Position numbers and translations under genes: made by a program
Notes under the pieces: generated by a model
The model's input: only the letters and a program-made list of their open reading frames with translations
Database searches by the model: none
What the model was told of the DNA's origin: nothing
In this document: positions 18,160 to 26,489 of the stretch, in pieces
Layout of the letters: each line of letters begins with the position of its first letter
Numbering within the stretch: the stretch's first letter is position 1
Source: Winogradskyella sp.
Lineage (GTDB): Bacteria > Bacteroidota > Bacteroidia > Flavobacteriales > Flavobacteriaceae
Length of the DNA stretch: 64,000 bases
NCBI RefSeq assembly: GCF_028282165.1
Contig: NZ_JANQIM010000044.1
Span: 1 to 64,000 of the forward strand
Direction of reading: 5' to 3'

Positions 18160-20397
18160 ATGTCCCGAATCAAATATTACATATTTGTTTTTTTAGCGTG
18201 TTTTTGCAGTCTGATTTTCGCCCAACAAGATGGGATCGAAGATACAGATATGCTAACTATGAGATTACAGGAGCGTATTAATCAGGCCAAATTAGAGAGC
18301 GATCGAGGGGATTATTACGACGCTTTAGGTAATCTGGATAAAGCACTCAATATTGCCATAAAAATAGACGACAAAAAAAATCAAGGCATCATTCACACGA
18401 AAATCGCAAAAGTGAGGTACTTGGTAGGAGAAACAGACAAAGCATACGTATCACTAAATACTGCAATTCAATTACAACGTGAGAATAATGACTATGCCAA
18501 CCTTGCCGTAACATATAATATTAAGGGTGTTATCCACAATACAAAAGAAGAATTTGAAGATGCACTCGAATATTACAACTCAGCTAAGAATTTATTTGAA
18601 CAAGAAAGTTTAGAAGAATATATATCTGAAGTCACCTTAAATGAAGCTAAAGCTTATATTGCCTTAAATCGTTATGAAGAAGCCAAGGCACAGCTAGAAA
18701 AAACCATAATCATATCGAAAAAGTATGAGCAAAGACGGCGATTAAGCAGTGCATTAATACAAACCGGAAAAGTATCTAGCGCACTCAATAGCAATGATTT
18801 AGCCCTATCTCAAGTAGAAGAAGGACTCTCTATTGCCAAAGCCTACAATATTTCAGAAAATATAAATGAAGCTTATCTTACATTAAGTGATATTCACAAA
18901 GTGCGTGGTGACTACAAAAACTCTTACGAATACATTACGAAGCATATAAAATTATCTGATTCTATTTTAGATGTAAAGCGCGAGAATTTGGCACCAGGTA
19001 TTTCTAGCCAATCCATCAGTAAGTATAAAGATGCGCAAAATGCACAACTAAAGGAACAAATAGAAGAAGTAAGTGCCGAAAGTAATTTTACAAGAATTAC
19101 AACCATTTTAAGTATTGCACTAATAACCATACTATCACTTTTAACCCTGTCATTGTATAAAAACAATAACATAAGGTTAAAAACCAATAATATGCTTCAC
19201 AAGAAAAACGATGAACTTATCGTTGCTAAAGAAAAAGCAGAATTGGCCTCTAAAACCAAAGCAAATTTCTTATCGACTGTTACCCATGAGTTGCGTACTC
19301 CTCTTTATGCAGTGACAGGTTTAACTAATATGTTGTTAGACGAAAAACCGAAAGAGCACCAAATTCCGCATTTAAAATCGTTAAAATTTTCCGGCGACTA
19401 TTTGTTAACGTTTATAAACGATATTCTTCAAATCAATAAGATTGAAGCTAATAAGGTTGAACTCGATCCAGAAATATTCAACCTTAAAAATAAAATAGAA
19501 AATGTAATGTCTGCACTTTCCAATTCCGCTAAGGATAACGGTACAGATTTACACTTCGACTATGAAGAAGGGTTGCCCGAAACTTTTAATGGCGACCAAT
19601 TAAAGATATCCCAAATCTTAATTAATCTACTAGGAAATGCTATTAAGTTCACTAAAGATGGTGACATCTGGGTAAGAACGTACAAGATCGATCAAAAAGA
19701 CGATATGTACAGATTACGTTTCGAAATTGAGGACAATGGCATCGGTATTACAAAAGAAAAACAAGACGAAATGTTTGAGAGCTTCTCTCAAGGTTCTGTA
19801 CAAATCAACCGTAAGTATGGCGGCACTGGTCTTGGTTTATCTATTGTAAAAGGACTTATCAAAATTCTAAAAGGAAAGATTTATTTAAAGAGTGAGCTTG
19901 GTAAAGGCACCACCTTCTTTTTTGAAATTCCTTTAGAAAAGGCCGAGAAGGTCGAAGCGCCAAAAGTAGAAGAAACTAAACAATCTAATAAAATGGAAGA
20001 TTTGGATTTAAGCGAAGTAAAAATTTTAGTGGTAGAAGATAACAAGATCAACCAAATGATCACAAAGAAAATTCTCAATAAAATGGGACTTTATTGCGAC
20101 GTTGTTGATAACGGCGAAGCTGCCGTAGAACAGGTAAAATCAACAGACTATAATGTAGTGCTGATGGATATTCACATGCCTGGCATAAGTGGTTTAGAAG
20201 CTACTAAAATCATCAGAACTTTTGACAAAGACTTGGTCATCTTTGCACTAACGGCAGTGACTCTAGAAGATAAAATGCATGAGTTTGGTGAGGCAGGGTT
20301 TAACGATATTATCTCTAAACCATTTAAACAAGAAGATTTTGAAGGTAAGCTATATGATGTACTTTCTGGTAAAGAGGTTGTTTCAAGCTTTTTTTAA
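18160..20397 (+). CDS. Hybrid sensor histidine kinase with TPR sensor and receiver domain
   Basis: The 745-residue protein has a signal peptide (residues 1-21), TPR-type helical repeats (about 35-265), one membrane helix (about 313-333), a HisKA domain with phospho-acceptor H376 in THELRTP, a HATPase domain (N493 of the N box, DNGIGI at 525-530, GGTGLGLSI at 554-562) and a C-terminal receiver domain with D670 in VLMDIHMPG and K720. Periplasmic TPRs coupled to a phosphorelay kinase are a common Bacteroidota layout. No response regulator gene is adjacent, so the downstream partner is unknown. The stop codon region overlaps the convergent lpxK by 4 bases. Confidence 0.95.
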   Translation: MSRIKYYIFVFLACFCSLIFAQQDGIEDTDMLTMRLQERINQAKLESDRGDYYDALGNLDKALNIAIKIDDKKNQGIIHTKIAKVRYLVGETDKAYVSLNTAIQLQRENNDYANLAVTYNIKGVIHNTKEEFEDALEYYNSAKNLFEQESLEEYISEVTLNEAKAYIALNRYEEAKAQLEKTIIISKKYEQRRRLSSALIQTGKVSSALNSNDLALSQVEEGLSIAKAYNISENINEAYLTLSDIHKVRGDYKNSYEYITKHIKLSDSILDVKRENLAPGISSQSISKYKDAQNAQLKEQIEEVSAESNFTRITTILSIALITILSLLTLSLYKNNNIRLKTNNMLHKKNDELIVAKEKAELASKTKANFLSTVTHELRTPLYAVTGLTNMLLDEKPKEHQIPHLKSLKFSGDYLLTFINDILQINKIEANKVELDPEIFNLKNKIENVMSALSNSAKDNGTDLHFDYEEGLPETFNGDQLKISQILINLLGNAIKFTKDGDIWVRTYKIDQKDDMYRLRFEIEDNGIGITKEKQDEMFESFSQGSVQINRKYGGTGLGLSIVKGLIKILKGKIYLKSELGKGTTFFFEIPLEKAEKVEAPKVEETKQSNKMEDLDLSEVKILVVEDNKINQMITKKILNKMGLYCDVVDNGEAAVEQVKSTDYNVVLMDIHMPGISGLEATKIIRTFDKDLVIFALTAVTLEDKMHEFGEAGFNDIISKPFKQEDFEGKLYDVLSGKEVVSSFF

Positions 20398-21398
20398 TCG
20401 ACATATTTTCTGATAATATCATCAAAATCATCTGACTTATCCAAAACTACCTTAATTGGCAGATAATACAAATTAGGCTCTAAAATTTCATTATTAGATA
20501 ATCTTACATAATCTTTTTCGGTCGTAATTATCAACCCTTTCTTAGATAACATCTCAATATCATTAGGTTTAAAAGAATAATGATCTGGATATTCAATATG
20601 ATTGAACTTTAACTGTTTGCTTTCTAAAAATTCAGTTAGTGGTTTTGCATTTGCAATTCCTGTGACCAATGTAAACTTTGGCAAGGTATGAAGCGCTAAT
20701 TTACCTTGCTTAGAAACAAAATCCTTAGCATAATCAATATGACTAAAAAATAATTTTTGTTTAGGCCTGACTTTTAGTTTTGACGCTATTTTTTCTTTCT
20801 CAGTCTCTGAAATATTACCAGGACATTTAGTAATAATAATAATATCGGCACGCTTTGCACCAGAACGTGGTTCCCTTAAATTTCCGGTAGGCAAAACTAT
20901 ATCATTAGAGTAAAGATTATAGTAAGCCGTTAATAAAATATTTAGTCCAGCTCTTACTTTTCTATGTTGGTAGGCATCATCCAACAAAATAACTTCAGGT
21001 TTGTTCTCTAATGATAATAGCTGTTCTATTCCATTTTGGCGATTGCCATCAACTGCAACTTGTATGTCTTTAAACTTTCTAAAAAATTGAAAGGGCTCGT
21101 CTCCAATAGTATCTGCATTAGCATCGCCATTGGCTAAAACAAAACCATCTGTAATGCGCTTATACCCTCTACTCAAGGTAGCCACAGATTTTCGATCCTT
21201 CAATAATCGTATTAAATATTCTATGACAGGTGTCTTTCCAGTACCTCCAGTACTTAGATTGCCAACACATATTATAGGGATGTCGTAAAATTTTGAAGAT
21301 ATTATTCCCTTGTCATACAACCAGTTTCTTATCCAAGTCACCAGATAATAAATCGGTACAATAGGGAACAATATGATACGGATAAATTTCATGAGCAC
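20394..21398 (-). CDS. lpxK: Tetraacyldisaccharide 4'-kinase
   Basis: The 334-residue membrane-associated P-loop kinase phosphorylates the lipid A precursor at the 4' position. It has an N-terminal hydrophobic anchor (MLMKFIRIILFPIVPIYYLV), the Walker A motif GNLSTGGTGKT (residues 46-56) and the family's DDAYQHRK. The catalytic core is complete. Either M1 or M3 could be the start. It runs divergently from the Nif3-like gene with only 26 bases between the ATGs. Confidence 0.96.
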   Translation of the reverse strand: MLMKFIRIILFPIVPIYYLVTWIRNWLYDKGIISSKFYDIPIICVGNLSTGGTGKTPVIEYLIRLLKDRKSVATLSRGYKRITDGFVLANGDANADTIGDEPFQFFRKFKDIQVAVDGNRQNGIEQLLSLENKPEVILLDDAYQHRKVRAGLNILLTAYYNLYSNDIVLPTGNLREPRSGAKRADIIIITKCPGNISETEKEKIASKLKVRPKQKLFFSHIDYAKDFVSKQGKLALHTLPKFTLVTGIANAKPLTEFLESKQLKFNHIEYPDHYSFKPNDIEMLSKKGLIITTEKDYVRLSNNEILEPNLYYLPIKVVLDKSDDFDDIIRKYVD

Positions 21399-21408
21399 TA
21401 AAATATAT

Positions 21409-21416
21409 TATTTTTG
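21409..21416 (+). promoter_or_regulatory. -7 box in the lpxK/Nif3 divergent gap
   Basis: TATTTTTG matches TAnnTTTG and ends 8 bases before the ATG at 21425, implying a very short or absent 5' leader for the Nif3-like gene. Confidence 0.45.
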
Positions 21417-21424
21417 AAACAAAT

Positions 21425-22528
21425 ATGCACAGTATGACAGTTCAAGATGTAATTAATCAACTACACCATTTAGCACCATTAGCTTACGCTGAAGATTTTG
21501 ATAATGTTGGACTCTTGGTTGGAGACAAAAACCAAGAGGTCTCAGGAGTTCTAGTAACGCTAGATACTTTAGAAGCTGTGGTAGATGAAGCTATTGACAA
21601 TCATTGCAATCTCATTGTTAGTTTTCATCCCATAATCTTCAAGGGTTTAAAAAAACTTACAGGAAAAACCTATGTCGAACGCGTCGTAATTAAAGCCATT
21701 CAGCATCAAATTGCCATATTTTCTATTCATACGGCTCTAGATAATGCCCTACAAGGCGTTAATTCAATAATTTGCGACCAATTAGAACTCCAAAATAAAA
21801 AAATTCTAATTCCTCAACCTAGCACCATAAAGAAACTCCAAACCTATGTACCCAAAAACCATGCAGAAGCTTTACGAACTGCTTTATTTAATGTAGGCGC
21901 GGGCAACATAGGTAATTACGATTCTTGTAGTTTTAATATTGAGGGCGATGGTACATACAGAGGTAACGAAGACTCAAATCCTTCCATCGGGAAAAAAGGA
22001 GAACTACATACCGAAAATGAAATTGCAGTTTCTGTTGTTTTTAAAAAACATCTCGAATCTAAAGTCTTAAAAGCTTTATTTAAAGCACATCCTTATGAGG
22101 AAGTAGCCTATGAAATTACTACTTTAGACAACACCAATCCTTATATTGGTATGGGAATGGTTGGTGAGCTTACAAAACCCATGGAAGCCCAAAAATGCCT
22201 TGAATATGTAAAGGCAAAAATGAACGCCAGTTGTGTTAGACACTCAAAACTATTAGATAAACCTATCAAAAAAATTGCGGTTTTAGGAGGCTCAGGGAGC
22301 TTTGCCATTGGCGCTGCAAAGGCCTCAGACGCAGATCTTTTAGTGACTTCAGACCTAAAATACCATGACTTTTTCAGTGCCGAAAACGACATCGTACTGG
22401 CAGATATTGGGCACTACGAAAGTGAACAGTTCACAAAATCGTTTTTAGCAGACTATCTCTCGAAAAAAATTACTAATTTTGCAATCATTTTATCAAAGAC
22501 AAATACAAATCCGGTAAAGTATTTATAA
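21425..22528 (+). CDS. Nif3-like dinuclear metal-centre protein
   Basis: The 367-residue protein belongs to the Nif3/YqfO family of hexameric dimetal proteins. The metal ligands are suggested by SFHPIIF, the SIHTALDN motif and the C-terminal GHYESEQF. The CutA-like insert between the two Nif3 halves (about residues 130-240) explains the length compared with about 250 for E. coli YbgI. Cellular function is unsettled in the literature; a GTP cyclohydrolase-like role has been proposed for relatives. It is 2 bases upstream of the coiled-coil gene, with which family members are usually paired. Confidence 0.9.
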   Translation: MHSMTVQDVINQLHHLAPLAYAEDFDNVGLLVGDKNQEVSGVLVTLDTLEAVVDEAIDNHCNLIVSFHPIIFKGLKKLTGKTYVERVVIKAIQHQIAIFSIHTALDNALQGVNSIICDQLELQNKKILIPQPSTIKKLQTYVPKNHAEALRTALFNVGAGNIGNYDSCSFNIEGDGTYRGNEDSNPSIGKKGELHTENEIAVSVVFKKHLESKVLKALFKAHPYEEVAYEITTLDNTNPYIGMGMVGELTKPMEAQKCLEYVKAKMNASCVRHSKLLDKPIKKIAVLGGSGSFAIGAAKASDADLLVTSDLKYHDFFSAENDIVLADIGHYESEQFTKSFLADYLSKKITNFAIILSKTNTNPVKYL

Positions 22529-22530
22529 TT

Positions 22531-23316
22531 ATGGCCAAAAAAGCTGAAACTACTGTAGAAGAACGTTTAAGAGCACTTTACGATTTACAATTAATAGATT
22601 CTAGAGTAGATGAAATAAGAAATGTTAGAGGAGAACTTCCTTTAGAAGTTAGAGATTTAGAAGATGAAGTTGAAGGACTTAATAAGAGATTAGAGAAATT
22701 AAATGATAGCCTTGCTGTTATTGATGAAGAAATTAAAAGCAAAAAGAATTTAATTGAAGAGGCTAAAGCTTTGATTAAAAAATACAGCGAACAACAAAAT
22801 AATGTTAGAAATAATAGAGAGTACAACTCATTAACTAAGGAGATTGAATTTCAAGAACTTGAAATTCAATTAGCCGAAAAACACATTAAAGAGTTTAAAG
22901 TACAGATCGATCAGAAAAAAGAAGTCATTTCTGAAACTAAAGACCGTTTGAAAGATCGCCAGTCACATTTAAAGCACAAAAAAGGGGAACTGAACGAAAT
23001 CCTTAAGGAAACAGAAAAAGAAGAGGAAGCGCTTTTAGATAAATCTGAGGAGTTTCAAAAGAAAATCGACGAACGTTTAGTTAAAGCTTATCTTAGAATT
23101 AGAAGCAATGTGAAGAATGGTCTGGCGGTTGTAGCCATTGAACGTGGAGCTTCAGGTGGTTCTTTCTTTACCATTCCTCCGCAAGTGCAAGTAGAAATTG
23201 CCTCTCGTAAAAAAGTAATAACCGATGAGCACAGTGGTCGTATCCTTGTGGATGCAATGCTTGCAGAAGAAGAAAAGGCAAAAATGGATAAACTATTTGC
23301 TAAACTGAGTAAATAA
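22531..23316 (+). CDS. Coiled-coil protein of the C4 zinc-ribbon family, zinc ligands lost
   Basis: The 261-residue protein is mostly a long charged coiled coil (about residues 25-190) followed by the conserved C-terminal segment of the C4-type zinc ribbon family (FFTIPPQVQVEI, then EHSGRIL). In the family this segment is framed by CGGC and CxxCGRIL. Here the positions read G-A-S-G-G-S and D-E-H-S-G-R, and the whole protein contains no cysteine. The fold may persist without zinc. Its role is unknown; co-occurrence with Nif3-like genes is a general feature of the family. Confidence 0.87.
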   Translation: MAKKAETTVEERLRALYDLQLIDSRVDEIRNVRGELPLEVRDLEDEVEGLNKRLEKLNDSLAVIDEEIKSKKNLIEEAKALIKKYSEQQNNVRNNREYNSLTKEIEFQELEIQLAEKHIKEFKVQIDQKKEVISETKDRLKDRQSHLKHKKGELNEILKETEKEEEALLDKSEEFQKKIDERLVKAYLRIRSNVKNGLAVVAIERGASGGSFFTIPPQVQVEIASRKKVITDEHSGRILVDAMLAEEEKAKMDKLFAKLSK

Positions 23317-23338
23317 ATAGTACATAATATTTTGAATT

Positions 23339-23366
23339 AAGCCTTCACAATGTTGTGAAGGCTTTT
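23339..23366 (+). terminator. Terminator of the Nif3/coiled-coil operon
   Basis: AAGCCTTCACAA (23339-23350) pairs with TTGTGAAGGCTT (23353-23364) and a T-run follows. It lies 22 bases after the stop codon. Confidence 0.92.
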
Positions 23367-23442
23367 TTATTTAGTAAAACTTTATAACAATTCGCTTTAA
23401 GGAATCGTAATTTTACACGTCTATTGAAAAAGAAAAATAAAC

Positions 23443-23484
23443 TTCAGGGTATCATTTAATGGGATCCTGAAATAAATTCAGGAT
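23443..23484 (+). repeat. Palindromic repeat abutting the msrA start codon
   Basis: ATCCTGAA (23464-23471) pairs with TTCAGGAT (23477-23484) around loop ATAAA, ending 2 bases before the msrA ATG. An upstream TTCAGG (23443-23448) could pair with the same CCTGAA, giving two mutually exclusive stems. The rest of the 170-base gap after the terminator shows no gene. Confidence 0.6.
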
Positions 23485-23486
23485 AA

Positions 23487-24149
23487 ATGAAAAAATTACT
23501 TTATGTCTTAAGCATAAGCCTATGCTTTAGTTGCCATAATCAAGCACAAATAAATCCAGAACAACAAAAAGTCATCGATGCAGATCCCGTTGAAGTCCCT
23601 TTAGAAAATGGAAAAGCTAGAGCTTATTTTGCAAGTGGCTGTTTTTGGTGTGTTGAAGCTATTTATGAAAGTGTTAAAGGCGTCGATGAAGTTATAAGTG
23701 GCTATTCTGGTGGGTTTACCGAAAATCCAACTTACGAGAAAAGTAATACTGGTAGAACAGGCCATGCCGAAGCCGTAGAGGTCATTTATAATCCAGAAGT
23801 GGTAAGTTTTTCAGCTTTAGTTGATGTGTATTTTGGATCACAAGATCCAACCCAGGTCAATGGACAAGGACCAGATTGGGGCTCGCAATACCGTTCCATT
23901 ATTTTTTATCAGAATGATGCACAAAAGAAAATCATCCAAGAAAAAAAAGAAGCTTTAGCAAAAAAACTTGATGCTAAAATCGCTGCGGAAGTGTACCCAT
24001 TTCAAAAGTTTTGGATTGCTGAAACTTACCATCAAGATTTTGAAAAGCGCAATCCTAATCAACGTTATATCCGAGCGGTGTCCATACCACGTTTAAATCG
24101 ATTTAAAGCGAAATTCCCTGAGTTGTTAAAAGAAGAGGGAAAACATTAA
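23487..24149 (+). CDS. msrA: Peptide-methionine (S)-S-oxide reductase, lipoprotein form
   Basis: The 220-residue protein has a lipoprotein signal (lipobox cysteine C16 in LCFSC), so it should act in the periplasm or at the outer membrane. The catalytic site is G51-C52-F-W-C55, followed by the family motifs SGYSGG, GRTGHAEAVEV, DPTQVNGQGPDWGSQYRS and YHQDF. The enzyme reduces methionine sulfoxide in oxidised proteins. No fused MsrB domain is present. It appears monocistronic. Confidence 0.95.
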   Translation: MKKLLYVLSISLCFSCHNQAQINPEQQKVIDADPVEVPLENGKARAYFASGCFWCVEAIYESVKGVDEVISGYSGGFTENPTYEKSNTGRTGHAEAVEVIYNPEVVSFSALVDVYFGSQDPTQVNGQGPDWGSQYRSIIFYQNDAQKKIIQEKKEALAKKLDAKIAAEVYPFQKFWIAETYHQDFEKRNPNQRYIRAVSIPRLNRFKAKFPELLKEEGKH

Positions 24150-24192
24150 AACAGATGTCAGTTCTAATGTCCCGACATTTACCGTCAGGATG

Positions 24193-24213
24193 TACTTCGA
24201 CAGGCTCAGCAGG
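24193..24213. repeat. Dispersed intergenic repeat fragment
   Basis: The 77-base gap between msrA and the convergent methyltransferase holds TACTTCGACAGGCTCAGCAG, which resembles the reverse complement of the GAGCGTAGTCGAAGTG segment at 29280-29294. It seems to be a decayed member of the same repeat family. Confidence 0.4.
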
Positions 24214-24226
24214 GCTATCGAGAGAA

Positions 24227-25027
24227 CTATATCTTCGTTGCCTTAATCTCAAAAATCATAGGAAATAACTGATCCTTCATGCGATACATGCCATTGTCTT
24301 GCTTTATCAAATCAGGAAAAACATCATAAGGACTTTCATCATATTCGTTGAAGTACTCGATTTGCAATCCTGATTCAATCAATGCATTAACAACTTCGCT
24401 TAAGCCATGATTCCAGCCATATTCCTTGCTTACCATCTTAGAGGAGTTATCAGCATAAGTTCCTTCGTATTCTTCATAGATCACCTCATCTTGGCTATAA
24501 TGGTATTTCATTTTTGGTTTACCATCAATATAGTCGAACATCCAAAGAATAGGATGAAACTCAACTATATAAAACATACCACCGACTTTTAAACGCTCTG
24601 CAATCATTTTAGCCCAAGGTTTTAAATCGGGTAACCAACCGATGACACCGTAACTGGTAAAAACAATATCAAAAGTTTTAGAAACATATTGTGAAGTATC
24701 TAAAACATTACAACACACAAATTCGGCATCTAATTTCAGTTCATCGTTTAACTCCTTAGCCAGCTTAATACCCTCATCACTTAAATCTACACCAACGCAT
24801 TGGGCGCCCATTCTACTCCAGCTCAACGTATCTTGTCCAAAATGACATTGCAAATGCAGTAGGGACTTCCCTGAGACATCATCTAAAGCTTTTAGCTCAT
24901 AAGGCATCAAAGAAGTCTCACCCGCTTTAAAAGCTTTCATATTATACATATCACTTTGAGAGTGTACAGCTACTTTTTGATTCCAGGTCTCCTTATTAAC
25001 CTTAAAATAATTAGTGTTGTCCGTCAT
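24227..25027 (-). CDS. Class I SAM-dependent methyltransferase
   Basis: The 266-residue protein has a Rossmann methyltransferase core: a variant motif I around LLHLQCHFGQDTLSWSRMG, the acidic GVDLSDEGIKLAKELN, and FDIVFTSYGVIGWLPD. HLQCHFGQDT is characteristic of a widespread small-molecule methyltransferase group. The substrate is unknown. The gene is single, convergent with msrA and divergent from the lipoprotein gene at 25068. Confidence 0.85.
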   Translation of the reverse strand: MTDNTNYFKVNKETWNQKVAVHSQSDMYNMKAFKAGETSLMPYELKALDDVSGKSLLHLQCHFGQDTLSWSRMGAQCVGVDLSDEGIKLAKELNDELKLDAEFVCCNVLDTSQYVSKTFDIVFTSYGVIGWLPDLKPWAKMIAERLKVGGMFYIVEFHPILWMFDYIDGKPKMKYHYSQDEVIYEEYEGTYADNSSKMVSKEYGWNHGLSEVVNALIESGLQIEYFNEYDESPYDVFPDLIKQDNGMYRMKDQLFPMIFEIKATKI

Positions 25028-25067
25028 GGTTGGTTAATTTTGCATCTAAAATAAAACTTCTTTTACA

Positions 25068-25748
25068 ATGAAATATATCCCGACACTGATTATTTATTTA
25101 TTGTTATTTGTATCGTGTAAGTCTGAAAAAAAGGAGACTTTAGTAGATGAGTCCTCTAAAGCATTGAGTATCGCCGAAAAAATAGCTAATGCGCATGGGT
25201 TTAAAAACTGGGAGAATGTATCAGAAGTAAAATTTACATTCAAAGTAGACAGAGATACCATAAAAGGTAAAGGACGCTCTTGGGTATGGAAACCTAAAGA
25301 AGATATAGTAAAGATGACCGTTGGTGAAGCCGTAGTGGAGTATTCGAGACGTCAAATGGATAGTTCGCACATTGCTGCAGACAGAGGTTTTATCAATGAT
25401 AAATTTTGGCTTTTAGTCCCTTTTCAGTTGGTTTGGGATGCCTCAGCAACCATTTCAGAACCTAAAGAAATGGTATCTCCCATAAAAAAGGAAACATTGC
25501 GAATGATTACCTTGACCTATCCAAATGAAGGTGGTTATACACCTGGTGACGCGTACGATATCTTTTTTGACGACAACTATATGATTAGAGAATGGGTATT
25601 TAGACAAGGAAATTCTGAAAATCCTTCATTAACCACAACGTTTGAAAACTATCAGGACTTTAGCGGTATAAAGATTGCTATAGATCATAAAAAAGAAGGT
25701 GGTAACTGGAATTTAAACTTCACCAACGTTAGCATAACATTAGAATAA
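25068..25748 (+). CDS. Lipoprotein with a LolA-like beta-rich fold (family uncertain)
   Basis: The 226-residue protein has a lipoprotein signal (MKYIPTLIIYLLLFVSCKSE, with C17 as the modified residue). The mature part begins with an IAEKIANAHGF-x-NW segment and continues as alternating beta strands, a layout like flavobacterial DUF6503/LolA-type lipoproteins. I cannot assign a family with certainty or a function. It is monocistronic. Confidence 0.75.
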   Translation: MKYIPTLIIYLLLFVSCKSEKKETLVDESSKALSIAEKIANAHGFKNWENVSEVKFTFKVDRDTIKGKGRSWVWKPKEDIVKMTVGEAVVEYSRRQMDSSHIAADRGFINDKFWLLVPFQLVWDASATISEPKEMVSPIKKETLRMITLTYPNEGGYTPGDAYDIFFDDNYMIREWVFRQGNSENPSLTTTFENYQDFSGIKIAIDHKKEGGNWNLNFTNVSITLE

Positions 25749-25770
25749 CATTTAAGTTAATATTTGGCAT

Positions 25771-25778
25771 TACTTTTG
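25771..25778 (+). promoter_or_regulatory. Orphan Bacteroidota -7 box ahead of a non-coding transcript
   Basis: TACTTTTG matches TAnnTTTG exactly and lies 22 bases after the lipoprotein stop. No open reading frame follows before a strong terminator at 25868-25893. No TTG is seen at -33. Confidence 0.45.
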
Positions 25779-25784
25779 TAAAGT

Positions 25785-25893
25785 ACAGTGTAAGTATATC
25801 ATCTAAATACCGACTTAGATCGTATATATGATACATTTCCGCTTTACGCGTCTATATATTTTCACCTGCGCTTTGTTTACAAAGCGCTTTTTT
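25785..25893 (+). ncRNA. Candidate small RNA (about 110 nt)
   Basis: The 239-base gap between the lipoprotein gene and the convergent Fe-S gene contains a self-standing unit. After the -7 box comes a hairpin in which GTATAT-C-ATCTAA (25794-25806) pairs with TTAGAT-C-GTATAT (25815-25827) around an 8-base loop, with one C-C mismatch and two G-T pairs. A short linker leads to a strong intrinsic terminator. Nothing codes for protein. It could instead be a long structured 3' UTR of the upstream gene. The transcription start is inferred from the box. Confidence 0.4.
25868..25893 (+). terminator. Terminator of the candidate small RNA
   Basis: GCGCTTTG (25868-25875) pairs with CAAAGCGC (25880-25887) around loop TTTA and six T residues follow. 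It is 120 bases from the nearest upstream stop codon, unusually far for a terminator of that gene. Confidence 0.9.
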
Positions 25894-25987
25894 ATGAAGC
25901 TCATTTTACAATTCACCAAAAGCCCTTTTAAAATATCTAGTTTAACAAACCCCATTGAATAACAGGATCATTTAAACTTAACCGTAA

Positions 25988-26407
25988 TTATCCCCTAAAA
26001 TCTTGCTTTACATGTGCACCATCACAGTAAGGCTTATTTTGCGAAGCACCGCAACGACAAAAGGCAGTCGTTCTATTCTTGGTTTCTTCAGTACCATCCT
26101 TGTGTGTCACCTTTAGAGTACCATAGACCAATAGGGGGCCATTTTCCAAGACTTCCACCTTCGTTTCTAAAATTTCAGATGTTTTGTCTTCACCATCATT
26201 CATGTAATAACTCAATGCTCCAGACGGACACTTTTTTATAGTATTGATCAACTCATCTGTTGAAGCGGCATCAACATTGATCCAAGGCTTTTCGTTTGGT
26301 TTAAACACATTTGGCAAACCATTAACGCACATTGCCGAGTGGATACATTTTTCTGCTTCCCAAACAACGGTAACTTCGCCATTGCTATATTCTTTTATTT
26401 TGCCCAT
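25988..26407 (-). CDS. Fe-S protein: Fer4_19 domain plus CDGSH domain
   Basis: The 139-residue protein combines an N-terminal single-cluster ferredoxin-like (Fer4_19) domain with C21, C27 and C60 (the last in KKCPSGAL) and a C-terminal CDGSH domain with ligands C117, C119, C128 and H132 (C-x-C-x8-C-x3-H), which would bind a 2Fe-2S cluster as in mitoNEET. The two-domain architecture is common in bacteria and its function is unknown; redox or Fe-S transfer is presumed. It is divergent from the kynurenine operon. Confidence 0.9.
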   Translation of the reverse strand: MGKIKEYSNGEVTVVWEAEKCIHSAMCVNGLPNVFKPNEKPWINVDAASTDELINTIKKCPSGALSYYMNDGEDKTSEILETKVEVLENGPLLVYGTLKVTHKDGTEETKNRTTAFCRCGASQNKPYCDGAHVKQDFRG

Positions 26408-26481
26408 AATTTATCTTTTTCTCTAAAGATAGTTAAAAATATTATGCTTTAAAAATGACTTTATCCTACCTATTAAATCCT

Positions 26482-26489
26482 TATTTTTG
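26482..26489 (+). promoter_or_regulatory. -7 box at the head of the kynurenine operon
   Basis: TATTTTTG matches TAnnTTTG. Its last three bases are the first possible kynU start codon (TTG 26487), so transcription from this box would begin downstream of that codon. The -33 position has TTT/TTA rather than TTG. Confidence 0.45.

Noticed and set aside
25785-25893. 6S RNA, tmRNA or tRNA identity of the candidate small RNA
   Set aside because: No cloverleaf, no open-complex-like bulge of 6S type and no tag-like reading frame are visible; only hairpin and terminator can be supported.
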